Notes: generated by a model not told the origin, from the sequence alone. A stretch of DNA of 64,000 nt from Eoetvoesia sp035555955 (GCF_035555955.1 NZ_DATMGA010000068.1:1-64000); one strand, 5' to 3'. Counted from the first letter of the stretch, positions 8,629-17,580 are shown. Program-made: numbers and translations.

Positions 8629-10086
8629 ATGAAATCTCTTTTGCCTCTTGCGCTTGCCCTATCCCTGGCGGGTTGCGCCGCCATCGACCCGGGCAACGCC
8701 TCGTTGAATCAAATCCCGGCAAGCCAGCTCGGCCTTGCCGCAGGCTCTGTAACCTGGCCGCAGACCCAGTGGTGGACGCGCTACGGCTCTCCCCAGCTCG
8801 ACCGCATCATGGAGCAGGCTCTGGCCAACAATCCCTCGCTGGCCGCCGCCCAGGCGCGCCTCGACCTGGCCAATGCCGCCGTGCGCGGCGCCCGCGCCGT
8901 GCAATTGCCGCAACTGGACATTGCCTACAAGCAGTCGCGCCAGCGGTTCTCGGAAAACTACATCTACCCGCCGCCTTATGCCGGTTCCATGTACACCGAC
9001 AGCTCCCTGAACCTGAATGCCGGCATCGACCTCGACCTGTGGGGCAAGAACCGCAGCAAATACGCCGCCGCCGTTTCCCGGGCGGAAGCCAACCAGGCCG
9101 ACCTGGCCGTGGCGCGCAATATGCTGGCCGGCAACGTCGTGCAAAGCTACTTCAACCTGCAAAACGCCTTGGCGGAGCAAAAGGTTCTGGGCGACATCGC
9201 CAGGCAGCAAGCCAATGTCCTGTCCATTACCCGTGATCGCGTCAAGGCCGGCCTGGATACCGAGATCGAAGTGAATCAGGCGGACTCGGCGCTGTCCGCC
9301 GTGAAGGTGCAACTGAACCAGGCCGGCGTCAATGCCCAGTTGCTGCGGCACCAGTTGGCGGCCCTGATGGGCCAGGGCCCCGATGCCGGCAACAGTATCG
9401 CCGCCGTCCCCCTGGCTCAGGCGCCGCACGCCGTGCCCGCCACCCTGCCGCTGAACCTGCTTGGCCGACGGCCCGACATCGTGGCGGCGCGTCGCCAGGT
9501 CGAAGCCGCATCCAGCGAGGTCTCGGCAGCCAAGGCCGAGTTCTACCCCAATGTGAACCTGTCGGCCTTCGCCGGTTTCCTGTCGCTGGGCCTGGGCAAT
9601 CTACTTAAGGACGAAAGCCTGGTCTACGGCGCGGGGCCGGCGGTTACCCTGCCCGTCTTCCACGGCGGCGCGCTGAACGCCCAACTCAAGGGCAAGAAAG
9701 CCGAACGCGACCTGGCCATCGCCAACTACAACCAGACACTGCTGGACGCGGTGCGCGAGGTGGCCGATGCCGTGACCTCGATACGCGCCCTGCAGCAGCA
9801 GATTGTGGACCAGCACGCCAGCTACGTCGCCATCAACTCGGCGTACGACATCGCCGTCAAGCGCTACAAGTCGGGCCTGGGCAATTTCGTGCAGGTCTTG
9901 CAGGCCCAAAGCGAAATGCAGCGGCAGGTGCTGCTGGACGTCGGCCTGCAGACCCGCGCCTACAAGCTGGATGCCCAGTTGGCCGTGGCGCTGGGCGGCG
10001 GTTATGGCTCCCAGGCCGAGCCCGCCGCCGTGCCGGCAGCGGCGCCAGCCGCCATGCCCGCGGCAGCCCCCGCCAACGCCGAATAA
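8629..10086 (+). CDS. NodT-family outer membrane efflux lipoprotein
   Basis: A 485-residue TolC-like channel subunit. The start MKSLLPLALALSLAGCAAI contains a lipobox (LAGC) with Cys at residue 18, so it is lipidated. Two outer-membrane-efflux repeats follow (about residues 60-240 and 265-460), with LLGRRPDIVAARRQVEAA at the start of the second, a hallmark of NodT/CusC-type factors. The tail after residue 465 is Ala/Pro-rich. The ATG at 8629 is chosen over a TTG nine bases earlier because it opens the signal peptide. It is followed 38 bases later by the adaptor gene. Confidence 0.9.
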   Translation: MKSLLPLALALSLAGCAAIDPGNASLNQIPASQLGLAAGSVTWPQTQWWTRYGSPQLDRIMEQALANNPSLAAAQARLDLANAAVRGARAVQLPQLDIAYKQSRQRFSENYIYPPPYAGSMYTDSSLNLNAGIDLDLWGKNRSKYAAAVSRAEANQADLAVARNMLAGNVVQSYFNLQNALAEQKVLGDIARQQANVLSITRDRVKAGLDTEIEVNQADSALSAVKVQLNQAGVNAQLLRHQLAALMGQGPDAGNSIAAVPLAQAPHAVPATLPLNLLGRRPDIVAARRQVEAASSEVSAAKAEFYPNVNLSAFAGFLSLGLGNLLKDESLVYGAGPAVTLPVFHGGALNAQLKGKKAERDLAIANYNQTLLDAVREVADAVTSIRALQQQIVDQHASYVAINSAYDIAVKRYKSGLGNFVQVLQAQSEMQRQVLLDVGLQTRAYKLDAQLAVALGGGYGSQAEPAAVPAAAPAAMPAAAPANAE

Positions 10087-10124
10087 GTCAACGACCTTCC
10101 TCGAATACTCAACGCGAAATTCCT

Positions 10125-11309
10125 ATGTCATCAGCTCAACCAAAGTCCTCACAACGCAAACGCCTGCTCACCACGGCGGCCCTGGCCTTCATCGTCCTCG
10201 GCATCGCCTACGCAATCTGGTGGTTCATCTTCGCCGCGCACTACGAAAGCACCGACGACGCCTACGTCCATGGCAATATCGTGCAAGTGACCCCGCAAAT
10301 CGCGGGCACCATCATCGGCATCGACGCCGACGACACGCAGATCGTCGCCAAGGGCGCGCCCCTGGTCAAGCTCGACTCGGTGGACACCGACGTGGCGCTG
10401 GCGCAGGCCGAAGCCGAGCTGGCCCAGACCGTGCGCAAGACCCGCACGCTGTTCGTGCAGAACGACGCGCTGGAAGCCGACATCGCCATGCGCCAGGCCA
10501 ATCTGGACAAAGCCCGCGCCGACCTGTCGCGCGCCGAAAGCGATCTGAAGCGGCGCAAGACCCTGGCTCAATCCGGCGGCGTCAGCGGAGAAGAAATCCT
10601 GCACGCGCAAGCCGCGCTGAAAGCCGCGCAGGCCGGCGTGGCCCAGGCGCAGGCCACCCTGGCATCGGCCAAGGCCAACCTGCTTACGAATCAATCGCTG
10701 ACCGCCAACACCACCGTGGCCAAGCACCCGGACGTGCTGCGGGCCGCCGCCCAGGTGCGCCAGGCGTGGCTGGCCAAGGCCCGCACGCAATTGCTGGCGC
10801 CGGTATCGGGCATGATCGCGGAACGTTCGGCGCAAGTGGGCCAGCACGTTGCCCCCGGCACGCCGCTGATGACCATCGTGCCCATGCATCAACTGTGGGT
10901 CGAGGCCAACTTCAAGGAAGTCCAGCTGCGCAAGATGAAACCCGGCCAGAGCGTCACCATGACGGCCGACCTGTACGGCGGCAGCGTTGAATACCACGGC
11001 ACGGTCGAAGGCATTACCGCCGGCACCGGCAGCGCGTTCGCCCTGCTTCCCGCGCAGAACGCCACGGGCAACTGGATCAAGGTGGTGCAGCGCGTGCCGG
11101 TGCGCATTGCGCTGGATCCCAAAGACGTGGATGCCCATCCGCTGCGCATCGGCCTGTCGATGCAGGTGGAGGTCGACCTGAACAGCGGCGGCGACAAAGC
11201 CGAAAAAGCCGAGCCTCCCACCACGCTTGAAACCGATGTCTATGCAGAAAGCGCAAAAGGCGCCGATGCGCTGATCAACAAAATCATCCAGGACAATCTG
11301 GGCTCATGA
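10125..11309 (+). CDS. EmrA-like HlyD family adaptor
   Basis: This 394-residue periplasmic adaptor has an N-terminal membrane anchor (residues 18-38, AALAFIVLGIAYAIWWFIFA), then YESTDDAYVHGNIVQVTPQIAG, the biotinyl-lipoyl-like entry motif typical of EmrA. A long alpha-helical hairpin (about residues 95-205, Ala/Gln-rich with regular heptads) and a second lipoyl half with PVSGMIAERSAQVGQHVAPG follow. It links the inner-membrane pump with the NodT channel. Its stop overlaps the pump start (ATGA at 11306-11309). Confidence 0.9.
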   Translation: MSSAQPKSSQRKRLLTTAALAFIVLGIAYAIWWFIFAAHYESTDDAYVHGNIVQVTPQIAGTIIGIDADDTQIVAKGAPLVKLDSVDTDVALAQAEAELAQTVRKTRTLFVQNDALEADIAMRQANLDKARADLSRAESDLKRRKTLAQSGGVSGEEILHAQAALKAAQAGVAQAQATLASAKANLLTNQSLTANTTVAKHPDVLRAAAQVRQAWLAKARTQLLAPVSGMIAERSAQVGQHVAPGTPLMTIVPMHQLWVEANFKEVQLRKMKPGQSVTMTADLYGGSVEYHGTVEGITAGTGSAFALLPAQNATGNWIKVVQRVPVRIALDPKDVDAHPLRIGLSMQVEVDLNSGGDKAEKAEPPTTLETDVYAESAKGADALINKIIQDNLGS

Positions 11310-12901
11310 GTTCCCACGACGCAACCCCCTCGCCGGCGCCTGAAAAAAATCAGCAGCGCCCCGGCGTCTACGCGCCGCTCGAAGGCAATGCGCGTGCATT
11401 CGGCACCATCGCGCTTTCGACGGCCGTGTTCATGACCGTGCTGGACTCGTCGATCGCCAACGTGTCGATCCCCACCATCGCGGGCGACCTGGGCGTCAGC
11501 TCCACCCAGGGCACCTGGGTCATTACCTCGTTCGCGGTGGCCAACGCCATCACCGTGCCGCTGACCGGCTGGCTGACCCAGCGGTTCGGCCAGGTCCGCC
11601 TGTTCACCTTGTCGATCCTGCTGTTCTCCCTGTCGTCATGGCTGTGCGGCTTTTCGTGGTCGCTGGAATCGCTGGTGTTCTTCCGCATCATCCAGGGCGC
11701 CGTGGCCGGCCCGCTGATTCCGCTGTCGCAGTCCCTGATGCTGGCCAGCTACCCCAAGGAGAAAGCCGGCATGGCCCTTGCCCTATGGTCCATGACGGTG
11801 CTGGTGGGCCCCGTCGTCGGACCATTGCTGGGCGGCTGGATTTCCGACAACATGACCTGGTCGTGGATTTTCTACATCAACGTGCCGGTTGGACTGATAT
11901 CGGGCTGGGCCACCTGGCAAATCTACAAGAAGCGGGAGTCGCCGCGCGTCAAGCTGCCCATCGACCGCATCGGGCTGGGCCTGCTGGTTCTGTGGGTGGG
12001 CGCGCTGCAGCTCATGCTGGACAAAGGCAAGGAGCTGGACTGGTTCGCCAGTTCCGCCATCGTCACCATGGCCATCGTCGTGGTGATTGCCCTGGTCTTC
12101 TTCATCATTTGGGAGCTCACCGAAAAACATCCCATCGTCGACCTGACCCTGTTCACGGTGCGCAACTTCAACGCCGGCGTGATTACCGTTTCCATCGTGT
12201 ACGGCGTGTTCTTCGGCACCGTGGTTCTGCTGCCGCTGTGGATGCAGGGCACCCTGGGCTACACCGCCACCGATGCCGGCATCGCCTCGGCGCCGGTGGG
12301 CATACTGGCCATCATCCTGTCGCCGCTTATCGGCAAGATGCTGCAAAAGCACGACCCACGCTACATCGTGACGGGCGCCTGCCTGCTGTTCTCGCTGATC
12401 AGCTTCATGCGCGCCGACTTCAACACCGAAGTTTCCATCTGGGTGATCATGTGGCCCACCTTCATCCAGGGCGCGGCCATGGCCATGCTGTTCATTCCGC
12501 TGACCACCATCAGCCTGTCGGGCCTGGATCCGCACCGCATTCCGGCGGCGGCGGGGTTGTCGAACTTCGTCAGGCTGCTGTTCGGCGCTTTCGGGACGTC
12601 CATTACCACCACCCTCTGGGAAAATCGCGCCACCCTGCACCACGCCCAGTTGACCGAGGTGGTTCGTCCCGGCGAGCCGGCATTCGATGCCGCCATGCAT
12701 GGCCTGCAGCACAAGGGCTTCAGCCTTGAACAGGCCGCCGGAATCGTCAACAACCTGATCAACCAGCAGGCCTTCACCATGTCGGCCGTGGATATTTTCT
12801 ACGGATCCGCCGTGCTGTTCCTGTTCCTGATCGGCCTGGTGTGGTTTGCCCGCCCCGCGCGCAACAAGGCCGTCAGCGCAGAAGCCGCCGGTGTGCATTA
12901 G
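11306..12901 (+). CDS. EmrB-like DHA2 family MFS multidrug pump
   Basis: A 531-residue major facilitator with about 14 predicted transmembrane helices, the DHA2 plan. The first helix carries STAVFMTVLDSSIANVSIPTIAGDLG, typical of EmrB; antiporter motif C-like WSMTVLVGPVVGPLLGGW lies near residue 165. Together with the adaptor and the outer-membrane factor it should form a tripartite proton-driven exporter spanning both membranes. Translation is coupled to the adaptor through a four-base overlap. The stop codon TAG begins a short sequence also found after the nitroreductase gene at 46.9 kb. Confidence 0.9.
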   Translation: MSSHDATPSPAPEKNQQRPGVYAPLEGNARAFGTIALSTAVFMTVLDSSIANVSIPTIAGDLGVSSTQGTWVITSFAVANAITVPLTGWLTQRFGQVRLFTLSILLFSLSSWLCGFSWSLESLVFFRIIQGAVAGPLIPLSQSLMLASYPKEKAGMALALWSMTVLVGPVVGPLLGGWISDNMTWSWIFYINVPVGLISGWATWQIYKKRESPRVKLPIDRIGLGLLVLWVGALQLMLDKGKELDWFASSAIVTMAIVVVIALVFFIIWELTEKHPIVDLTLFTVRNFNAGVITVSIVYGVFFGTVVLLPLWMQGTLGYTATDAGIASAPVGILAIILSPLIGKMLQKHDPRYIVTGACLLFSLISFMRADFNTEVSIWVIMWPTFIQGAAMAMLFIPLTTISLSGLDPHRIPAAAGLSNFVRLLFGAFGTSITTTLWENRATLHHAQLTEVVRPGEPAFDAAMHGLQHKGFSLEQAAGIVNNLINQQAFTMSAVDIFYGSAVLFLFLIGLVWFARPARNKAVSAEAAGVH

Positions 12902-12925
12902 GGCCTGTTAACCCTTATTAAGGAG
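12897..12925 (+). repeat. 29-base intergenic repeat, copy 1
   Basis: The stretch from the pump stop codon (TAG at 12899-12901) through TTATTAAGGAG matches 27 of 29 bases of the reverse complement of 46881-46909. The core is TAGGGCCTGT, then TAACCCTTATTAAGGAG. In this copy the AAGGAG is not followed by a credible gene on the plus strand; a TTG frame from 12931 runs antisense to the HIT gene. Confidence 0.6.
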
Positions 12926-12929
12926 ATCC

Positions 12930-13029
12930 GTTGGGGCTGGAACGGGTCGGGCACAAGGCGTCCCCCGCAGCAAGGCTCAATGCCTTGCGAGGAGGGACAA
13001 CGCCGCGAACGGCCGGTTCAAGCCCCAAC
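12930..13029. repeat. Nested inverted repeat, candidate structured RNA or dispersed repeat
   Basis: GTTGGGGCTGGAAC (12930-12943) pairs with GTTCAAGCCCCAAC (13016-13029) with one mismatch. Inside lie GGCG/CGCC and TCCC/GGGA pairings and a perfect seven-base stem GCAAGGC (12970-12976) / GCCTTGC (12982-12988) with a five-base loop. The whole 100 bases between the efflux operon and the convergent HIT gene can fold into one interrupted stem. There is no U-tract, so it is not a simple terminator. Confidence 0.55.
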
Positions 13030-13046
13030 CCTGCGGGAAGCCATGA

Positions 13047-13466
13047 TCAGGCCAGGCAGGCCTTGATGCGCTCGGCCATGGCCTTCAGGGTTTCTTCGGG
13101 CGCGCGAATGGCCGCATGCATGCGCAGCACCGTGCCGGTGGCATGGGGGATGACGTGGAAATGGCAATGCGGCACCGTTTGCCCCGCCGCCGCGCCGTTC
13201 AGTTGCGCCACATGTATGCCTTCCACGCCCAACGCCTTCTTGACCGCGATGGCGACGCGGCGCGTGGTGCGGATGCAAGCCTGTGCGCCCGCTTCGGAAA
13301 GATCCAGCAAGTTCTCGGCGGCTTCCTTGGGAATGATGAGAACGTGGCCGTCGGCCTGAGGCATCAGGTCCATGAAGGCCAGCGTATGGTCGTCTTCGTA
13401 GACAGAGATGCAGGACGCCTCGCCCCGCAGGATTTTGGCGAATATATTGTTGCTGTCGTAAGCCAT
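13047..13466 (-). CDS. HIT family nucleotide hydrolase/transferase
   Basis: A 139-residue protein with the histidine triad TVPHCHFHVIPH (His 100, 102 and 104) near the C-terminus and the family opening NIFAKILRGEASCISVYEDDHTLAFMDLMPQADGH. Length and motif fit the Hinit/HIT branch acting on adenosine phosphoramidates or dinucleotides. ATG 13466 has an AAGGA ribosome site; the frame stays open upstream to 13631 without one. It is cytosolic and transcribed alone. Confidence 0.85.
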   Translation of the reverse strand: MAYDSNNIFAKILRGEASCISVYEDDHTLAFMDLMPQADGHVLIIPKEAAENLLDLSEAGAQACIRTTRRVAIAVKKALGVEGIHVAQLNGAAAGQTVPHCHFHVIPHATGTVLRMHAAIRAPEETLKAMAERIKACLA

Positions 13467-13634
13467 TCTTTGTCCTTTTGCATTGTCGCGTTGTAGCCTT
13501 GCCGCCGCCTTGCCCGGCCGGCGGGCCGGCGCTGCCGCTTCGCCCGGCTGATTCGAATACCTCAGCCGGCCAAACGGCACGCCATCGCCATGCATATTAA
13601 AGCATCGGCACGCCATGAACACACGCGTCACGGC

Positions 13635-14543
13635 TCAACAGCCTTTTCCTTGGGACTTCTTCACGAGCGCGGTGACATAATCGAGAAAAGCGCCTATTTT
13701 GGGAGGCTGGTAGCGGCGGTACGGGTAGACGGCGTACAAGGTGATTCCCTCGCCCTCGAATTCGGGCAGGCATTCTTCGAGCCTGCCCGAATCCAGATCC
13801 TCCTGGATATCCCACTGGAATTTCTGGCCGATGCCGTAGCCGCCCAATATCCAGTTGTAAAGCACTTCGCCGCTGTTGCACACCAGCCTGGGAGTCACCT
13901 GCACATCGCGCGCAACGCCGTTTTCCACCACACCCCACCGTTTGTGCACATGGCTGCCGCGCTTCAGGCACAAGCAATCGTGCTCCAGGAGATCGTCGGG
14001 TTTTTGCGGGCGGCCGCGCCGGTTCAGATAGTCGGGCGTCGCGCACAGCACCAGTCGGCTCGTGGCCATCTTGCGGGCCACGACATACGACGAAGGCTGG
14101 ACGTCGATCTTGAAAAGGATGTCCAGATCGTCCTCGACGATGTCCATGGGCGCGTCGGACAACACGAATTCGATCTGAAGATCGGGGTGCATTTCTGAAA
14201 AATGGGCGACATCCGGCGCCAGGCGCCTGCGCCCCAATTGCAGCATGGCCCCGATGCGCAAGCGCCCGGTCAAACGATCGGTATGGCGGGCCGCTTCCTC
14301 CTCGGCCTCCTGGATTTCGGCAAGAATGCGCTGGGCGCGCTCGAACAGCAAGCCGCCCGCTTCGGTCAGCTGGAAATGCCGCGCATTGCGCTCGATCAGC
14401 TTCACGCCCAGTCTGGCCTCCATGGCCGCCAGCCGGCGGCTTACCGCCGGCGGAGAGCTGTCCAGATTCATGGCCGCCTTGGTCAGCGAGCCCGCCGACA
14501 CGATCTGGGTGAACAGATGAAAGTCGTTGATGTTGTCGGCCAT
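13635..14543 (-). CDS. LysR family transcriptional regulator
   Basis: The 302-residue protein has an N-terminal winged helix-turn-helix (residues 5-64: FTQIVSAGSLTKAAMNLDSSPPAVSRRLAAMEARLGVKL) and a LysR substrate-binding domain with LRIGAMLQLGRRRLAPDVAHF at residue 93. The helix-turn-helix and the Asp-rich DAPMDIVEDDLDILF region resemble the DsdC/TtdR-like subgroup acting on C4-type ligands, but no ligand can be stated. It is divergent from the small secreted protein gene, 190 bases away, which is a candidate target. Confidence 0.85.
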   Translation of the reverse strand: MADNINDFHLFTQIVSAGSLTKAAMNLDSSPPAVSRRLAAMEARLGVKLIERNARHFQLTEAGGLLFERAQRILAEIQEAEEEAARHTDRLTGRLRIGAMLQLGRRRLAPDVAHFSEMHPDLQIEFVLSDAPMDIVEDDLDILFKIDVQPSSYVVARKMATSRLVLCATPDYLNRRGRPQKPDDLLEHDCLCLKRGSHVHKRWGVVENGVARDVQVTPRLVCNSGEVLYNWILGGYGIGQKFQWDIQEDLDSGRLEECLPEFEGEGITLYAVYPYRRYQPPKIGAFLDYVTALVKKSQGKGC

Positions 14544-14735
14544 GCCTTGATTCCACTTATAGGAACTTAAATTTGTATTCTACAGGCTATCTGAGGGAAA
14601 ACCCTAGTATTAGAATTTCTCTCATGGGAAGTAAGACGCCGTACCCCTAGCAGGAAACACCCGCCTTACCAGCCCGGCCAAAAGCCAGGCTTGTCCCTTT
14701 TAAACCACCTTACCCACAGTTAAAAGGAAAGCATC

Positions 14736-14990
14736 ATGAAAGCAACTCTCTCCGCATACGCCCTGGCTCTTGGTCTTTTAGCCGCCGGCCCCATGGCCGC
14801 CCAAGCCCAAGGCACCGCGCCAACCGTCAGCTCGCAAGCACAAAGCGACCTGGCAGACTGGAGGGCCGCGGGCTTCGACGAGCAAACCTACGCCGCGCTA
14901 TCGCAAGACGTCTACGGCGCCGCCTACCAACAGCGTATCGCAAAATACGAAGAACTTCGCAAACTGCATTCGCAAGGCGCTCAATACTAA
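14736..14990 (+). CDS. Small secreted protein of unknown function
   Basis: An 84-residue protein with a clear signal peptide (MKATLSAYALALGLLAAGPMAAQAQ, cleavage after AQA). The mature 60 residues are acidic/polar and helical (SDLADWRAAGFDEQTYAALSQDVYGAAYQQRIAKYEELRKL). The layout resembles small periplasmic DUF4148-type proteins frequent in Burkholderiales, but I cannot assign it firmly. The AAAGGAAAGC ribosome site eight bases before the ATG is strong. Confidence 0.7.
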   Translation: MKATLSAYALALGLLAAGPMAAQAQGTAPTVSSQAQSDLADWRAAGFDEQTYAALSQDVYGAAYQQRIAKYEELRKLHSQGAQY

Positions 14991-15063
14991 GCCATTGGTT
15001 TTGGCTTAAATAGGTAATGTGCTCTTAGCCTCAAGCCGGGTTGCATCCCGGTGATCGATGAAA

Positions 15064-15118
15064 CGCCGAACAGGCCGCTGAACTATGCTCAGCTACTTGT
15101 TTGGCGTTGCTGTTTTTG
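15064..15118 (+). terminator. Long hairpin followed by U-rich run
   Basis: CGCCGAACAGGCCGCTGA (15064-15081) can pair with TCAGCTACTTGTTTGGCG (15089-15106) through many Watson-Crick and several G-U pairs, with an inner five-base stem GCTGA/TCAGC. It is followed by TTGCTGTTTTTG. The G-U pairs favour the plus-strand transcript, so it probably ends the small secreted protein message; a small RNA is the alternative. Confidence 0.45.
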
Positions 15119-15200
15119 AGGGCGGTTGCTTTGTGCCGGCAGCGGGCAACGCTATCATTTGCGCTATCAAACCATCTGAAATCCAGGGTTTGAACGGATA

Positions 15201-15235
15201 AAAAAATAACGCCTCTGGAAAGAGGCGTTATTTTT
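15201..15235. terminator. Bidirectional intrinsic terminator
   Basis: TAACGCCTCT (15207-15216) and AGAGGCGTTA (15221-15230) form a perfect ten-base stem with a GGAA loop, flanked by A6 on the left and T5 on the right. It serves the minus-strand tRNA-Asn gene 25 bases away and can also stop plus-strand transcription. Confidence 0.85.
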
Positions 15236-15259
15236 CAAGCAAGTGCGCTTGTAATTCTG

Positions 15260-15335
15260 TGGCTCCCCGAACTGGGTTCGAACCAGTGACCTGCGGATTA
15301 ACAGTCCGTCGCTCTACCGACTGAGCTATCGGGGA
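15260..15335 (-). tRNA. tRNA-Asn (GTT)
   Basis: On the minus strand the 76 bases run from TCCCCGA to TCGGGGA, then G and the encoded CCA. The acceptor stem pairs seven of seven, the D-arm is GCTCAGTCGGTAGAGC, the anticodon arm reads GGACTGTTAATCC with anticodon GTT, and the T-arm contains GGTTCGAACC. Anticodon GTT reads Asn codons. A terminator follows directly. Confidence 0.97.
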
Positions 15336-15521
15336 ATTAAAGAAGCGAAACTATAGCATGGATTTTTTGGTTTGCGCAAATCAGGCCAGCAGTGGCTTGG
15401 CACTGTAATCCGCCGGGCTGTTTTGCGCTTTCTAGGCTCTTGGCGCAGCGCGAAAAAACCTTTCATCCAACACCTGCCTTGACCTTGGCCCCAGGCCTGC
15501 AAACAGGTATGCTCGTAGCCA

Positions 15522-17393
15522 ATGAAAACAACGCCTTCCACGACCTCATCACCTCCGCCGCCGCCCGCTTTCCGGCTAAGCACACTGTTCAAATTGCGGC
15601 CGGCGGGGCGGCGTTGGCCGTTTGCGGCGCGGGCGGCGCTTTGCATGGGCGTGCCGGTCCTGGCCGGCTGGCTTGCCGGCGACATGGCAGCGGGGCTCAT
15701 GGCCACCATCGGGGCTTTCACGACGCTCTACGGCAACGACCGCCCGTACCTGAACCGGGCGATCCACCTGGCGGTGATCGCACTTTGCTTCAGCCTGGCG
15801 GTCATGCTTGGCGTCTGGGCCGCCGAGATACCGTTGATGGTGGTTCCCACCATCGTCCTGATCGCCATGGCCTCGACCTTTTTGTGCAACGCGTTGCGGA
15901 CCGGACCACCGGGGGCCTATATGTTCGCGCTTGCTTGTGCGGCCGGCACAGCCATGCCGGCTGGTCATTTGACCATCCCGCAGATCGGACTTCTGATCTT
16001 CCTGGGCGGGGCATTCGCATGGCTGGCCCATATGGCGGGCGCCCTATTCCAGCCCCGAGGGCCGGAAAGAGCGGCTGTCGCGGCGGCGGCGCAAGCGGTT
16101 GCCCGTTTCATGGAAGCGGTTGGCACGTCCGCTGAAGACGGCGCCCGCCATGCCGCGGCGCTGGCCCTGCACCATGCCTGGACAGTGCTTGTGGCCTACC
16201 AGCCCGCCCGGCCCCGGCCCAACGGCTCCCTAAGCCATCTGCGCGCGCTCAATCGAGAATTGCATCTGCTTTTCGTCGGGGTCATGAATGCACCGGCCCC
16301 GGACAGCCACCCGCTTGCCGCGGGCGCCGATCGCGCGCGGCGAATAGCCGTTCAAGCGAAAGAAACCAGAGGGCGGGACGAACGCACCGACCCCAAGCAC
16401 ATTCCGCTAGGCCATCACGGGCCGCTGGAATCGCTGCGCGAAAATCTTCGGCCATGGTCGCCGGCGCTGCTGGCCGCCGCCCGCGTCGGCGCGGCGACAG
16501 CCATAGCCGGAACAATAGGCGCCCTGCTGGGCCTGGAACGCGCTTATTGGATCATGGCGGCCGCGGTGCTGATCCTGTATCAGGGGCTCGACTGGATGCG
16601 CAGCCTGCAACGCGGCATTGAACGCATGATCGGCACCCTCATCGGCCTGATCCTGGCCGGCGTCATTCTGGCCCTCTACCCCGAAGGCCTATGGCTCGTC
16701 GCAACGCTGATGCTGATTCAGTTCATCATCGAAATGCTCGTAATCCGCAACTACGCGCTGGCCGTGGTATTCATTACCGCCGCGGCGCTGACGATCGCCT
16801 CGGGCGGGCAGCCGGTGGCGGATATCGGGCATGTGCTGTGGGTGCGCGGCGAAGACACGTTCATCGGCTGTCTGACCGGGCTCGCGATACTGGCCTTGAC
16901 GTCGCCGCGGTCGGTGGAGATTCGCATTCCGCGCGAGCTGGTCGGCACGCTGGTGGCGCTGAAGCGGGTTCTGGCCCGTGCGGCCAAGGGCGATGCCACC
17001 ACCAGTGCCGCCCAACGGGCGCGGCGCGACCTCCAGCACCGTACGTTTTTGCTGCTCCAGGCCTATGACGCCAGCGTCGGCGCCACACCGTGGCATCGCG
17101 ACGCCGCCGAACGGTCGTGGCCCACGGTTTCAGCCACGCAGCGCCTGGCCTACCGCGTGCTTTCCATCTGCTGGCAGTTGGAGAATGCCGGCCCAGACAG
17201 CACCAACGTAGCGCATGCCCTGTTCGGCTCCAATGGTGACCGAGAAATCGGCCGCGCCCTGCTGGCCCTATCCAATGCCATTCGAGCAGGAAGCCAGCCC
17301 GCGCCGCCGCCCCATTTGCCCGAATTCATCGACACCGAAATGCGTAGCCTGCACGACTCGCTGGTGTATGGCGGCGAAAGCGCCTCATCGTGA
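15522..17393 (+). CDS. FUSC family membrane transporter
   Basis: A 623-residue protein with two blocks of about five to six helices (around residues 35-175 and 325-460) separated by a soluble linker, the plan of the fusaric acid resistance/AaeB-like FUSC family of exporters for aromatic acids. LYGNDRPYLNRAIHLAVIAL and GLERAYWIMAAAVLILYQGLDW are typical segments of the first and second blocks. The C-terminal 150 residues are cytosolic and helical. It is single, without the membrane fusion partner usual for AaeA-AaeB, so the exporter role is inferred from family only. Confidence 0.8.
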   Translation: MKTTPSTTSSPPPPPAFRLSTLFKLRPAGRRWPFAARAALCMGVPVLAGWLAGDMAAGLMATIGAFTTLYGNDRPYLNRAIHLAVIALCFSLAVMLGVWAAEIPLMVVPTIVLIAMASTFLCNALRTGPPGAYMFALACAAGTAMPAGHLTIPQIGLLIFLGGAFAWLAHMAGALFQPRGPERAAVAAAAQAVARFMEAVGTSAEDGARHAAALALHHAWTVLVAYQPARPRPNGSLSHLRALNRELHLLFVGVMNAPAPDSHPLAAGADRARRIAVQAKETRGRDERTDPKHIPLGHHGPLESLRENLRPWSPALLAAARVGAATAIAGTIGALLGLERAYWIMAAAVLILYQGLDWMRSLQRGIERMIGTLIGLILAGVILALYPEGLWLVATLMLIQFIIEMLVIRNYALAVVFITAAALTIASGGQPVADIGHVLWVRGEDTFIGCLTGLAILALTSPRSVEIRIPRELVGTLVALKRVLARAAKGDATTSAAQRARRDLQHRTFLLLQAYDASVGATPWHRDAAERSWPTVSATQRLAYRVLSICWQLENAGPDSTNVAHALFGSNGDREIGRALLALSNAIRAGSQPAPPPHLPEFIDTEMRSLHDSLVYGGESASS

Positions 17394-17455
17394 GGCAGGC
17401 GCCGGCGTTTCAATCTTCAGCAACGCATTCCCGCAGTCTGCAATCCCACCCCGTG

Positions 17456-17482
17456 CCCGCATTTACGCGGGTTTGTGTTTTT
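17456..17482 (+). terminator. Intrinsic terminator after the FUSC gene
   Basis: CCCGC (17456-17460) and GCGGG (17467-17471) form a short G+C stem with an ATTTAC loop, followed by TTTGTGTTTTTA. It lies 63 bases after the FUSC stop. A second weaker A/T-flanked hairpin (AACGCT..AGCGCT) follows at about 17505-17527. Confidence 0.6.
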
Positions 17483-17580
17483 ATAAGCCTGAATAAAAGG
17501 CAAAAAAAACGCTTTATTAGCGCTTTTTGATTTTCATGAGCAGTTACATTTAAGGGAACCATGCATTTCTTGGTGAAGAT

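Noticed and set aside
12931..13359. A 142-codon plus-strand frame starting with TTG six bases after AAGGAG
   Set aside because: It runs through the palindrome and then antisense through most of the HIT gene, whose histidine triad and start are clear; composition is that of a shadow frame.
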